Positions 20,525 through 31,000 of a stretch of 64,000 bases of DNA are shown piece after piece. Position 1 is the stretch's first letter. Each line of letters opens with the position of its first letter. The DNA comes from Lampris incognitus (lineage: Eukaryota; Chordata; Actinopteri; Lampriformes; Lampridae). The DNA lies in contig NC_079219.1 of the NCBI RefSeq assembly GCF_029633865.1, forward strand, positions 50,047,008 to 50,111,007, in the 5' to 3' direction. Made by a program: the position numbers and the translations under genes. The notes beneath the pieces are model-generated. The model ran no database searches, was not told where the DNA came from, and saw only the letters and a list, made by a program, of their open reading frames with translations.

Positions 20525-21944
20525 TTGGTACCAGATCCAAACTAGAAACTTGACTATATTACACCAATTTTTGCCTTCCTGCATTGGCTTCCTATCCATG
20601 TTAGATCAGACTACAAGGTGCTTCTGCTGACTTGTAAAATCCGACATGGGCTTGCCCCATCTTACCTGTCTGATCTCTTTAAACCACACATTCCATCTCG
20701 AGCTGTTCGCTCTCAAAATACAGGGTTCCTGTGTGTACCCAAAGTTAAAAAGAAGTCAGCTGGTGGCAGGGCCTTTTCCTGTTGGGCCCCGTTCTTGTGG
20801 AAACGCCTGCCTGCTGCCGTCAGACAATCAGTCTGTTGATTCCTTTAAATCCAAACTTAAAACTCATCCTTTTTGCCTTACCCTACATTTGGTTGCCTTT
20901 AAATTAAACTCCACAACCTGTACTGAATGGCAGATCGGTTTCTGTCTCAATGTATTTACCAAGCACTGCTCTGCCGACCAGATTATAGAGTATAGATTAT
21001 TGACAATTGCAAACTGTTCTCTTCTCTCATGTCTTTTCTCTCTCTCTCTGAATGATGCCTTCTCCTTTACATTTTTCTGTATGTGAATGGTGTGATGTGA
21101 GTCTCCGGTAACACTTTCTATTAAGCTTGCACCTGTAAGGCCCAGAAGCATCTATGATGCCCTATAAGCATCTATTGCATCTATAATGCCCATACTTTCC
21201 TATAATGTGTATTACAATGACAAACAGCTATGGCTGAAGACTGTGAAATAGCACTGAAGTCTCATTATGCATCTCTACAAAACTTCAGCAAAACAAGTTG
21301 GCTATGATGCATTATGACATTTGACAGATAAACAGGCTAATGAGGAAATATCTATAATGCATAAATCCATTTTAAATTGATATAGTGTATCATAAAGAGG
21401 GTTATGAGCTGTTGAGGAGGCGTATACATGGTTATAATGAATCTTACAATGACTTATAGCTACACTTATAGGGCGTTATACATAAATGCTTATAGAGCAT
21501 TATAGATGCAAGCTTCATAGAAAGTGTTACCGAATCTCCTTTGTGCGCATGTGTAGTCTTTCCTCCTGTCAGGTCTCCATGGTGATGGTGGTCGCATGGC
21601 TCAGGTCCTGGGCTGTTCCGGTGGCATCTGGGCACTGCTTGGCATCCTCCTCATCATATTCTTCATATTATCTCATAATTCCATTATAATTCTGTTATCC
21701 TCTTTCAATGCTGTATTCTGTAAATTGTTTTTATACCTCCTCTGTTGCTCTTCCTAATGTTTCCTCATATTTTTTCTCCCTGTTAAAGGTTTTTTTTTTA
21801 GGGAGCTGTTCCTTATCCGATATGAGGGTCTAAGGACAGAATGTTGTGTTGCTGTAAAGTTCACCGAGGAAATTTTGTAATTTGTGATATCATGTACATC
21901 AATTGAGTTTCGCTACTTTTCTGCTACAAAATAGTTTTAAAATG
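20525..21944 (+). mobile_element. L2-type LINE 3' end with MITE insertion (copy A)
   Basis: Coding remnant 20580-20870 with LPIHVRSDYKVLLLT, RHGLAPSYLSDLF, GRAFSCWAPFLWKRLP and FKSKLKTH, the usual C-terminus of fish L2-type LINEs, in two frames. The 3' UTR tail at 21683-21905 (ctccctgttaaagg, agggagctgttccttatc, gagggtctaaggacag) is the same tail as at 32284-32545 and 34951-35225. It is split at 21107-21531 by a MITE. Confidence 0.72.
21107..21531 (+). mobile_element. 425-bp MITE with 8-bp target duplication (copy A)
   Basis: Ends ggtaacactttctattaagc and gcttcatagaaagtgttacc are inverted repeats of about 20 bp with one mismatch. The flanking 8-mers gagtctcc (21099-21106) and gaatctcc (21532-21539) differ at one base, suggesting a hAT-type insertion. 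The interior is built from many short words around gcatctat, tataatgc and cttatag. No coding capacity. Confidence 0.8.
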
Positions 21945-21949
21945 AAATT

Positions 21950-22165
21950 TGTAGGATTCGACTTAGAGACGAGAGAGACATTGGTTGTAAACAAACTCTT
22001 TACTTAGAACTTAGCAAAGTTAGGATACTCAGCCATCAGGCTACATCTGCGTTCCCTCCAGTTCGGCTCATACTTAACATTACTTCCTAGTCTCGCCTCG
22101 CGAGAGCCCCCCATCAAAGACTAACCAGAGAGCATGCGCATTAACACAAGTCCCAATACATTACA
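21950..22165 (-). repeat. Gypsy-2 3' LTR (copy A)
   Basis: 216 bp. Differs from the partner LTR at four positions: the acttAgc/acttGgc, tctcG/tctcT, gagcA/gagcG and acaC/acaT sites. Confidence 0.92.
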
Positions 22166-25100
22166 CCCCTTTCCCCCAGTCAACAAAATCTGCCAAGTGG
22201 CGTGGAGGGTGCCGGTCTCTTGCCGGACGCTGCAGAGAGGTAGTGGGCACAAGAATGGACACAGGACCAGAGGGATCTTCAACAGACCTGCTGGTCTCTG
22301 GTCGTGGCGTTTCAGACGAGGTAGACTCGAGCGGCCCATCTTCAGGTGACTGCTCACCAGGAACAATGGATTCTCCAGCGACCACATCCGTGCGTGCAGT
22401 CGCTCTACCATGCAGCTGATCCACATGGCGTCGATGCATTTGCCCATCTGGAGTCTGCACTCTATATGAAACTGGGCCAGTAGGATCAGCTATCACGCCA
22501 GGGACCTATTTGTGTCCCCCAGTGTAGCTCCTCATGTACACAGTGTCCTGTGGCCTAAAACATCTGTTTGGGCCTTGCGGCTTTTCTGCACTCACCTCCT
22601 GCTTGAGGTGCATCTCATTTTCATAGTCAGGATGAAGGCGATCAAAGGCCGTGGTAAGACTCAGGTTCATGAGAAGCTCGGCAGGGCTCTTTCCTGTTGC
22701 TGAATTGGGGGTCACATGCTGTGAAAGCAGAAACCTAGCCAGGCGTGTCTGCCAGTCACCGATAGTGATCCTAGACAGGGCCTCCTTGGTTGTCTGGACC
22801 ATACGTTCTGCTTGGCCATTTGAACGAGGATGGTAAGGGGCCGTAGTCACTGCTCTGATGCCATTCTGTCTGGCAAACTCTTTGAATTCTTCCGATGTGA
22901 AGGCTGCACCATTGTCAGAAACAATGACATCTGGCAACCCGTGAGTTGCAAAGAGGAGCCTCAGTGTGCTGATCACTGCAGAGGACGACATTGAACTCAC
23001 CGTGGCAACCTCTAACCACTTAGAGTGTGAGTCCACAATTATGAGAAATGTCTTCCCCTGGAATGGACCAGCAAAGTCAATGTGTAGCCGGGACCATTTC
23101 TTAGTTGTCCACTCCCACAGGATGCAGCTGTGCTGTTAGTGGTGCATGACGAGTTCTCTGGCAGGTTTCACAGGATTTTACTGTCTGCTCTATTGCTAAA
23201 TCCATACCTGGCCACCAGGCATAACTCCTCCCCAGGCCCTTCATATGAACAATGCCTGGGTGTGCATCATGCAGCATGGCCAGTACCTCCTCCCTCGCCA
23301 GGATGGGAATAACTACACGACTCCCCCATAATAGGCAGTCCTTGTGTGCGGACAGTTCATGGCGCCGGGTGAGAAACGGCTTGAAACGGCTGTCAAGTGT
23401 ATCCACTGGCCAGCCATGCAGGACCCAGTGCAGCACCCGGGACAGAACTGGATCCTTCCGAGTAAGGGCGGCAATGTGTTTTGCATTCAGTGGGGCTTCA
23501 GGCGCCATTTCCAGTAACAGCACCTCCATGGGCGGAGGGGTCTCACGCATACCAGCGGGCAGTGGTAGGCGACTGAGGGCATCAGCATTTGCTAGCTGTT
23601 TGCCAGGGTGGTAGCACAATTCGTAATCGTAGGCCCCAAGAAGAACACTCCAGCGTAGCATGCATGGGGACAGGACAGGTGGCATGGGCTTAGAGTGGTG
23701 TAGCAGGCCCAAAAGAGGTTTGTGGTCAGTAAAAAACCACAAAGTGGCGACCAGCAAGGTACTGGTGAAATTTTTTGACTGCAAAAATGACCGCCAAGGC
23801 CTCCTTATCTATTTGGGCATAATTTCTTTCAGTGGAGGATAGTATCCTCGAGGCAAAGACGATGGGAGTTTCCCGGCCATCGGACTCCATATGGAAGAGC
23901 AGCGCGCCCAAGCCATAAGGCGAAGCATCACAAACAATGGCTAATTGTTTTGTTCGTCATAGTGTGTGAGCACGCCATCAGCCTGAAGCAGTAGTTTTGC
24001 AGCAGTGTAAGCTTTTTCATGTGCATCAGTCCACTGCCAGGGTGCAGACTGATCCAGGAGGCGGTGCAGCGGTTCTAAGATGGTAGCCTTGTTTGGAAAA
24101 AAGCAGCTGTAAAAATTGAGTAGGCCTAGGAATGACTGAAGCTCCATTTTGTTCCAGGGTGAAGGCGCCTTCTGAATAGCCTCAACTTTCTCCATAGTCG
24201 GCCGCACGCCATCCTTGTCCACACGAAAACCTAAAATTTCAACTTGGTCAGCAGCAAACACACTCTTCTCCTTCTGTAGCCGCAATCCTGCTTCTGCGAA
24301 TCATTCCAGCACTGCACAAAGACGGTCATTGTGCTGGTCAACAGTCTTTCCCGCTACTAAGACAACATCCAGGTACAGTTGCACGCCTGGTATACCGGCG
24401 AGGAGTGTATCCATGAAACGCTGAAATATGGACACAGCTGTCGATACTCCAAACTGCCCGCGATGGGTGTTTATAGTGAGAAGCTCTGCAGCCTCGTCGT
24501 CCAGCACCAGCTGCTGTTAAGCTTGTTTGAGGTCCAATTTACTGAAAAGCACCCCCCTGCCAGTCTGGAAAACAGTTCAGCCACCGTAGGAATGGGGTAT
24601 ACATCAGGTTTCACAACTGTATTCACAGTGCAGCAATAGTCACCGCAAATTCCTAAGCTGCCATCCTTTTTAACTACTGGTACGATGGGTATGGCCCACC
24701 TTGAGTGTCTCACGGGTTCAAAAATACCCTGAGCTACTAGCTTGTCAAGCTCCTCATCTAGCTTCGGCTGAAGGGCAAAGGGCACCGAACGTGCTTTAAA
24801 AAACTTGGGTGATGCTGTCGTATCAATATCAATAGCAATTGGAGGGGTTCGTGAAGCCCCGAGGTCCTGGAAGACCTCTGCATATTCCGTTAATATGGAC
24901 TCCACGGATTGTAAGCATACTTGGCGCACCCCCATTACAGAAATGCCCAGTGCCTCAAACCAGTCCCTGCCCAGTAGACTTGCCCCCTGACCTCGAACAA
25001 TAATCAGTGGTAAGGTCTTGTGATTGCCTTGATACTGCACATCCACAAAAATCTTCCCATTAACTTGTAGTTCTGCTTGTGACCATTGTCTAAGCACACT

Positions 25101-25208
25101 ACTGTCCTTGTGCAGTAAAGGCGGCTGGTCAGGCCACAAGGTGTTGTAACTGCCCTCACTGATCAAGAAGCATGCGGCTCCAGAGTCCACTCCATTACAT
25201 GTGTTTTG
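22161..25208 (-). pseudogene. Gypsy-2 Pol (protease-RT-RNase H-integrase), broken (copy A)
   Basis: Protease DSGA near 25185. RT starts near 24780 (VPFALQPKLDEELDKLV). The FSKLDL-type box has decayed to GGCFSVNWTS, and the catalytic box reads YLDVVLV instead of YLDD. An in-frame 21-bp deletion at 24456 removes seven codons that copy B retains. A stop follows near 24300. RNase H pieces lie at 23911-23726. The integrase finger (HPGIVHMK...CETC) and core (VDSHSKW, VSDNG, HPRSNGQAE) lie at 23784-22506, and a tail at 22496-22161. There are at least five frame breaks. Not functional. Confidence 0.8.
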
Positions 25209-26108
25209 TTACTCAGGATCCCAGTGGCTTGATATGGCTTTTTTTACGTGAGCATACAGCTGCCTGCCCATGGTGTAAATGTCATATTCCTCTTCTTGTT
25301 GCCTAACAGTGTGTGTGTTGTTCGGCTTGAGGAACTGTGTCAGAAGAATCTGCTGATGCGACATCCCTGCTCTTTTTAAAACAAACACGAGAAATGTGCC
25401 CCCTTTTTTGCAATAGTGGCATACAGCAGAGGTAAATTTGCAATGTTGTTGGTTGTGTGTGCCTCCACAACGAAAACATGGCTTTGCACCACCTTCTGCT
25501 ACTGTTTGTTTCACCTTCAAAACGGTTTGACTTTGTGCAGTCTGATGAACTTCAGCTGACTGTGGTGGTCCCAGCTGGTTTGGTTGTAGTATTCGCGCAT
25601 TTGACGTGGCTGTTTCCGCTGCAAGGGCTTTCTCCTCTGCTGCTTTGAATGTGAGTTCCTTTTCAGGCAACAGGCGGCGCTGCAGCGCTTCATCTAGCAT
25701 CCCACAGACAATTCTGTCATGCAGCATGGCTTCCAGTTGGTCACCAACAGCGCAATGCACTGAGAGTTTACGGAGTTCAGCAATGTAGCTGGAGATTCCT
25801 TGGCCTTGCTTTTGTTTGCAATTGTGAAACTGAAAACACTGAACAATTTGTGACGGAGGAGGACTGCAGTGGCGCTTCAAGGCCGATACTAAGTTTTCAT
25901 AGGTGACGGCTGTAGGAAGGACGGAAGCGACCACCGAACGTAGTGTAGAATACGTTGCAGCACCACAGACGCTAAGCAAAATAGCGCGTTTCTTCTCCTC
26001 TCCATCTACTCCATTTGCCAGGAAAAAACATTCCAGTCTCTCAATATACTCCTCAATGGCAGTGTCGCAGCCTTCATCAAACTCTTCGATGCGACCCAGC
26101 GTGGTCAT
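25209..26108 (-). pseudogene. Gypsy-2 Gag (copy A)
   Basis: 299-codon frame starting MTTLGRIEEFDEGCD. It has a capsid-like body with a KQKQGQGISSYIAELRKL motif typical of Gypsy Gag, then a first cysteine knuckle CFRCGGTHNQQHC and a second CHYCKK. Inside the second knuckle, a homopolymer (A6 then five G on the minus strand) shifts the frame, so the knuckle is not completed. Copy B has four G at this place. Confidence 0.75.
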
Positions 26109-26226
26109 GGTTATGTCGTTAGGCTACTCACAGATTCCTCAAAGCTGTAGTAGAATATCGGAGGTTGCTGATTTCCATCAATAAACTGTTCAGAACTGTT
26201 GGAGTTCGGATCCGCTTCGTCGCCAG

Positions 26227-26442
26227 TGTAGGATTCGACTTAGAGACGAGAGAGACATTGGTTGTAAACAAACTCTTTACTTAGAACTTGGCAAAGTTAG
26301 GATACTCAGCCATCAGGCTACATCTGCGTTCCCTCCAGTTCGGCTCATACTTAACATTACTTCCTAGTCTCTCCTCGCGAGAGCCCCCCATCAAAGACTA
26401 ACCAGAGAGCGTGCGCATTAACATAAGTCCCAATACATTACA
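26227..26442 (-). repeat. Gypsy-2 5' LTR (copy A)
   Basis: 216 bp. Immediately inside it, after a one-base spacer, 26217-26225 reads TGGCGACGA on the minus strand. This equals the 3'-terminal nine bases of tRNA-Ser(GCU) in reverse complement, the same primer as Gypsy-1 but with a shorter match. Confidence 0.9.
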
Positions 26443-26447
26443 AAATT

Positions 26448-27945
26448 GTTTGTGTCACAGACACCTGTACAATATTTGCTATTATGAGAAAATTGCTTTT
26501 ACTTTTCAAATTACAAAACTGTTATGGACCAAATCATGTGTGGAAATCCAACGAATTTCTGAATTTGAATCTATTCTACAGTCTGAAAAATCATTGTGGT
26601 GGACGAAGAGGAACAGATTAGCCTGTGAAAAAACTGAAATGCTTCATTTTGCAAAGAACTTGCCAACAATGGTGAAAGAGAAGCCCTAAATGGCCATTTC
26701 CAATTAAACGCATAATAGTTTCTTGTTTTTTAGACTATTGTCACTTTGTTCAATGTTCAAATGATACTAATATAATTCAGCAGAAAAATAACTGCTCTAT
26801 AGCAGGTTTACATTTCACTCATTGTGTTTGACGTTATATAACATTTAATCTATTTCAATTTTATTAATTTCAAGGCTATGGACCATTATATTTTTTATCT
26901 GAAATGTATAATTTAACTTAAAACAGAAAAGACTGCTGTAGCATCTTTGTTTCATTTGTTGTGATAAATTAACAACCAGTTGTTAACTCTGATTTCAAAA
27001 TGCTAAAAATCTTTTAAGGTCACTTGGGCCTGTTTAAGTAAAGAACCAAAAATCTAATTTGTGTTCTCTTTGTTGCCTGTTGCTGTCCAGACCCACGGCA
27101 CCCCTCTGCTGCGCGCATTTAATGAAGTGGAAGCGTTTTGGTCAGACTACTCCGATCAACATTGAAATGTATAAATTAATATATCAAAGAATAACGAGCG
27201 CGCGATTAGCAGAAGCGCGTGCTACTAAACGTCCCTCTCAGGTCGTCCATGAGTGAGGGGCCACGCCGTGGGGGGGCGGGGGCTGGAACTGCAGATTAAA
27301 TCAAGTTAAGGCTTGCAAGCGACCTGTTTCATCAATACAGAAAATAAAGCAAAATAAAACACTCCAAAATCCCAGATGTTAACAGTATGTCAGCTGATAA
27401 GTTGTGGACAGAAGAATGCAGCAACAGTGTTGAAAAACACTAAAACAATAAAAAAATGGCGTATAAAAATGTGCACGATAACCTAAAAGTTGATCATTCA
27501 TAGAGTTGGATTTGCAATTGTGAGATCCCCAGAAGTTTTTTTCAGTGTTTCTGTCGTCATTTTGCATGCCTTTCTGGCCCACCGATCCACTTAACACATC
27601 CCCGGTGTGAATTTAGGGACAGATATTGATGCTGGATTGCAGTCGGTTTTTGTGCGTTTCTTGCTGGTTGTGGAGTTGGGTACTTGGAGTGACGGCTCAG
27701 CTACAGAATGGCATGGGAAGGTCCTGCGCTCCAGAAAGTGCCCACAGGTTCTAAAATATGAAGTACATTTTAAGGCTTGTATAGTGAACACATTTAATAT
27801 TTCTGTACCAGTAATTTCACTGAAATAATTTTAATTCATTCTGCGGTGTGTTTTCCATTTTAAAAACAAACAACAAACCGACCGTTCCAGAACGTGTAAG
27901 AAAGAATCTGTCAATCATGTTGCGTTCGATTTGGGCGTCGTGCCT
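26448..27945. other. Unassigned stretch upstream of the coiled-coil gene (copy A)
   Basis: AT-rich, with short frames only. Near 26560-26690 a frame reads WWTKRNRLACEKTEMLHFAK, which resembles a hAT dimerisation segment, but the match is weak. 27250-27310 is GC-rich. Nothing else is recognised before the TATA box at 27946. Confidence 0.4.
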
Positions 27946-27953
27946 TATAAAAG
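27946..27953 (+). promoter_or_regulatory. TATA box of the coiled-coil gene (copy A)
   Basis: TATAAAAG within gccttataaaaggccgcac. A start site about 25-30 bp downstream would give a 5' UTR of roughly 70 bases with no upstream ATG before 28046. Conserved in copy B. Confidence 0.7.
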
Positions 27954-28045
27954 GCCGCACAGCGGCGACGGAGTCAGTTGGTGATTCGCGGTGGACAGAA
28001 CAGGTCAGACTCCCGAGTCGCAGACAGAGAAGTGCGATAGGAAAG

Positions 28046-31000
28046 ATGAAGCAGGACGACGTTCACCACCAAGGACATGAAAACGCAAGAGCTGGTCTGA
28101 ACCAAGAGTCCGGTCAGCAGGTAAAAACAGGCCAAGCCATTTAAGTTAATTAATTTGTTTACTTTGCATATTTAATTTGATTAACTGCCTTTTTCCATTT
28201 TCACTCGTATAAGTCTAAATTATATAAGGGTGTATGTTTCACTTAACGACTGAATGTCTGAAAACTTTGGACTGTATGTTTATAACGTTAAAAAAAAAAA
28301 GAAGAAAAAACGGGCCAAGCCAGACAGATGCCAAGTAGTACCGGCTGCAGCCTGCCGGAATGCGGAGTTGGACGTCCTGTCTGTGCAGCCCCGCCCACAT
28401 TCATTACGACACCGTGCTTCGCTCCCAAGCCCACATCGACTACCCACCGCGCTGTTGATTTAGCATTTTACCCCACAGGTCCAGCCCCCAAACCAGTTAG
28501 CTCTTACTAATATCTGCACAACAGCAGCAGTTATTGTGCATGTTGGCTCAGTGGAAAGCCTGGTTTATACTCCGTCACACGACGGCGACGCTGCCGCTCG
28601 TTTAAAATAACTGATCTAGCGTTACATGCTAACAACGCGACGCCATGTGACTAACCAACCTACATAGCCTCACGTTCATATTGAGGCGACAATCGCTGCA
28701 ATCAAACGCGTTTGATTCCTAATAAGCTTTGAACGAGCGTTTAGATTACTGTAGCAAGGCAATTTAACACTCACCGACATATTGCGAGTTTCTGCTTCCA
28801 GCCTCCTTTTTAACCCGGAACCGGAAAAGGGAAAAGGTCAGGTGAATCCTAAAATTATGAATTTGGATTTTGGATAAATTACGAAAATAAATTCTGTAGC
28901 GAACAAAGGCTTATAATATTAACACGTTTTGTTCATCAAGATAATCCCCAAAAATAGACCCCCCTTTTTAACGAATTTTGAGCCACACAGGCAATTAATG
29001 GAAGTTTGAAGCACACAATAGCTTCAAAATTAACAGTCGTGATATTAACGGTCATAATTTGTGTCGGGACTCACCTCTTCAGACTTCATCTGTGATTTAT
29101 GATGTTTGTTTTTCTTTCCCTTTTGTATCTGTCCACGTGGGAGAGTACTGCTGGCGTCGTGTGTGGCTGCCGCTTCTCCCTCTCGTAGCCCCCCTTCCCA
29201 TCCGCCCCTGCATGTCTGTGTTACGTTTATCTGTCGTCGTTTCACCCCGTTTATTGTAAAGCGACTTTGAGAATTAGAAAAGCGCTATATAAGATTGATT
29301 TATTATTATTATCATTATTATTATTGTAGAACAAAACTTGAAACTCTCAGGCTTATGTTAAACAGTAATTATTTTCGGCATAAATCGCTGTCACTGTCAA
29401 TCTACTGTGGGCGGGCGGAGCTGGACCTGTGGGCGGGCGGAGCTGGACCCGTGGGCGGGGCTGGACTTGTGGGCGGGGCTGAACGGCCAACTCTGCCTTC
29501 CCGCAGGCTGCAGGCATTACCTTCTCAACAAATGAGGGGGGAAATGAGACTGTTCTTGTAGTGATACTTACAGACTTCGTGTTTGCCACTGATGTGTTGA
29601 GCAGATCTAATCACAGATATTCACTGATATTTTCCATCTGTTGTGTAGCAAACAACAAAACAAACAAACAACAAAAAGAGAGTGGCTGCCGTCCGCCAGG
29701 CAGTGGTGGAGTTAAATGCCGCTCTTTCTGCTACGAATGCCATGGAGCAAGACGTGGAATCAGTCATCCTGGACAAAGATGTGCTCCTGCTGAGAGACAC
29801 CACCCCGAGGGAGCAGGAGTTACAAACTGCTGCCATGATGAAAATGAAGGCTCTTGAGGAGCAGGTGGAACTCCTCATTGACGAGCTTTCCCGAGGGGAG
29901 CAACACAAAGAAAAGATGGCGGCTGCACTCCTCCAGGCAGAGGAGGAGTTAAGTGCCGCTCTTTCTGCCAAGAAGGCCATGGAGCAAGGAAAAGAGTCAA
30001 GCCGCCTGGACAAAGATGAGCTCCAGCAGCAGGTGGAGGCTGTGCGAAGAGATGCCACCCTGCAGAGAGACACGGCCCTGAAGGTGGAACATTTACTTCA
30101 AATTGCTGCCATGGAGCTTGATGGTAGGGTGGAGAGGCTGGAACGCCATGCTGACGAGGTTTTTCAGACCAACGAAAAGATGGCGGTCGCCCTTGTCAAG
30201 GCAGAGGAGGAGTTGAATGTTGCTCTTTCTGCCAAGGAGGCCGTGTGGAGACACGCCACCGTGAAGGAGCAGGACTTAAATGCCGCTCTTTCCGCCAAGG
30301 AAGCCATGGAGCGAGAAAAGGAGTCACTCCTGCTGCAGCAGGTGGCGGCCATACAGAGAGATGCCGCTTTGCAGAGTGACACTGCCCTGAAGGAGCAGGA
30401 GTTACACACTGCTGCCATGGTGAAAATTAACGCTCTGGAGGAGAAGTTAGAACTCCTCACTGCCGAGCTTTCCCAAGGGGAGCAACACAAACAAAAGATG
30501 GCGGCTGCGCTCGTCCAGGCAGAGGAGGAGTTAAATGCCGCTCTTTCTGCCAAGAAGGCCATGGATCAAGAAAAGGAGTCACTCCTCCTGGACAAAGACG
30601 AGCTCCTGCAGCAGGTGGAGGCTATGCAAAGAGATGCCACCCTGCAGAAAGACACGGCCCTGAAGCTGGAACATTTACTTCAAATTGCTGACATGGAGCT
30701 TGGTGGTAGGGTGGAGAGGCTGGAACGCTATGCTGACGAGGTTTTTCAGACCAATGAAAAGATGGCCGCCGCCCTTGTCGAGGCAGAGGAGGAGTTGAAT
30801 ATTGCTCTTTGTGCCAAGGAGGCCATGTGGAGACACGCCACCCTGAAGGAGCAGGAGTTAAATGCCGCTCTTTCCGCCAAGGAAGCCATGGATCAAGAAA
30901 AGGAGTCACTCCTCCTGGACAGAGACGTGCTCCTGCAGCGGGTGGCAGCCGTACAGAGAGACACCGCCTTGCAGAGAGAAACCGCCCTGAAAGAGCAGGA

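Larger units (their letters stand above)
21950..26442 (-). mobile_element. Decayed Ty3/Gypsy LTR retrotransposon (Gypsy-2, copy A)
   Basis: Two 216-bp LTRs (TGTAGG...TTACA as read on the plus strand) with four differences, a 5-bp target duplication AAATT (21945-21949 and 26443-26447), a primer-binding site next to the right LTR, and a polypurine tract GGGGGAAAGGGG (minus strand, 22166-22177) against the left LTR. The element reads leftwards: Gag, protease, RT, RNase H, integrase. The coding region carries several stops, frameshifts and lost catalytic residues. It is present in both copies and so predates the duplication. Confidence 0.93.
28121..29648 (+). other. Intron 1 of the coiled-coil gene, with repeats (copy A)
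   Basis: 1528 bp. Holds inverted arms (28332-28398 and 29469-29522), a possible DNA-transposon start near 28560 (tttatactccgtcacacgac), a LINE/SINE-type 3' tail at 29250-29330 (gaaaagcgctatataag then ATT repeats) and a GC-rich minisatellite at 29406-29484. No exon is evident inside. Confidence 0.55.

Noticed and set aside
26411-26689. 92-codon frame with WWTKRNRLACEKTEML
   Set aside because: Starts inside the Gypsy-2 LTR; resemblance to a hAT dimerisation segment is too weak for a gene call, so it is only noted in the region entry.
27607-27828. 73-codon frame conserved in both copies
   Set aside because: Conservation is explained by the recent duplication; no family motifs or splice sites.
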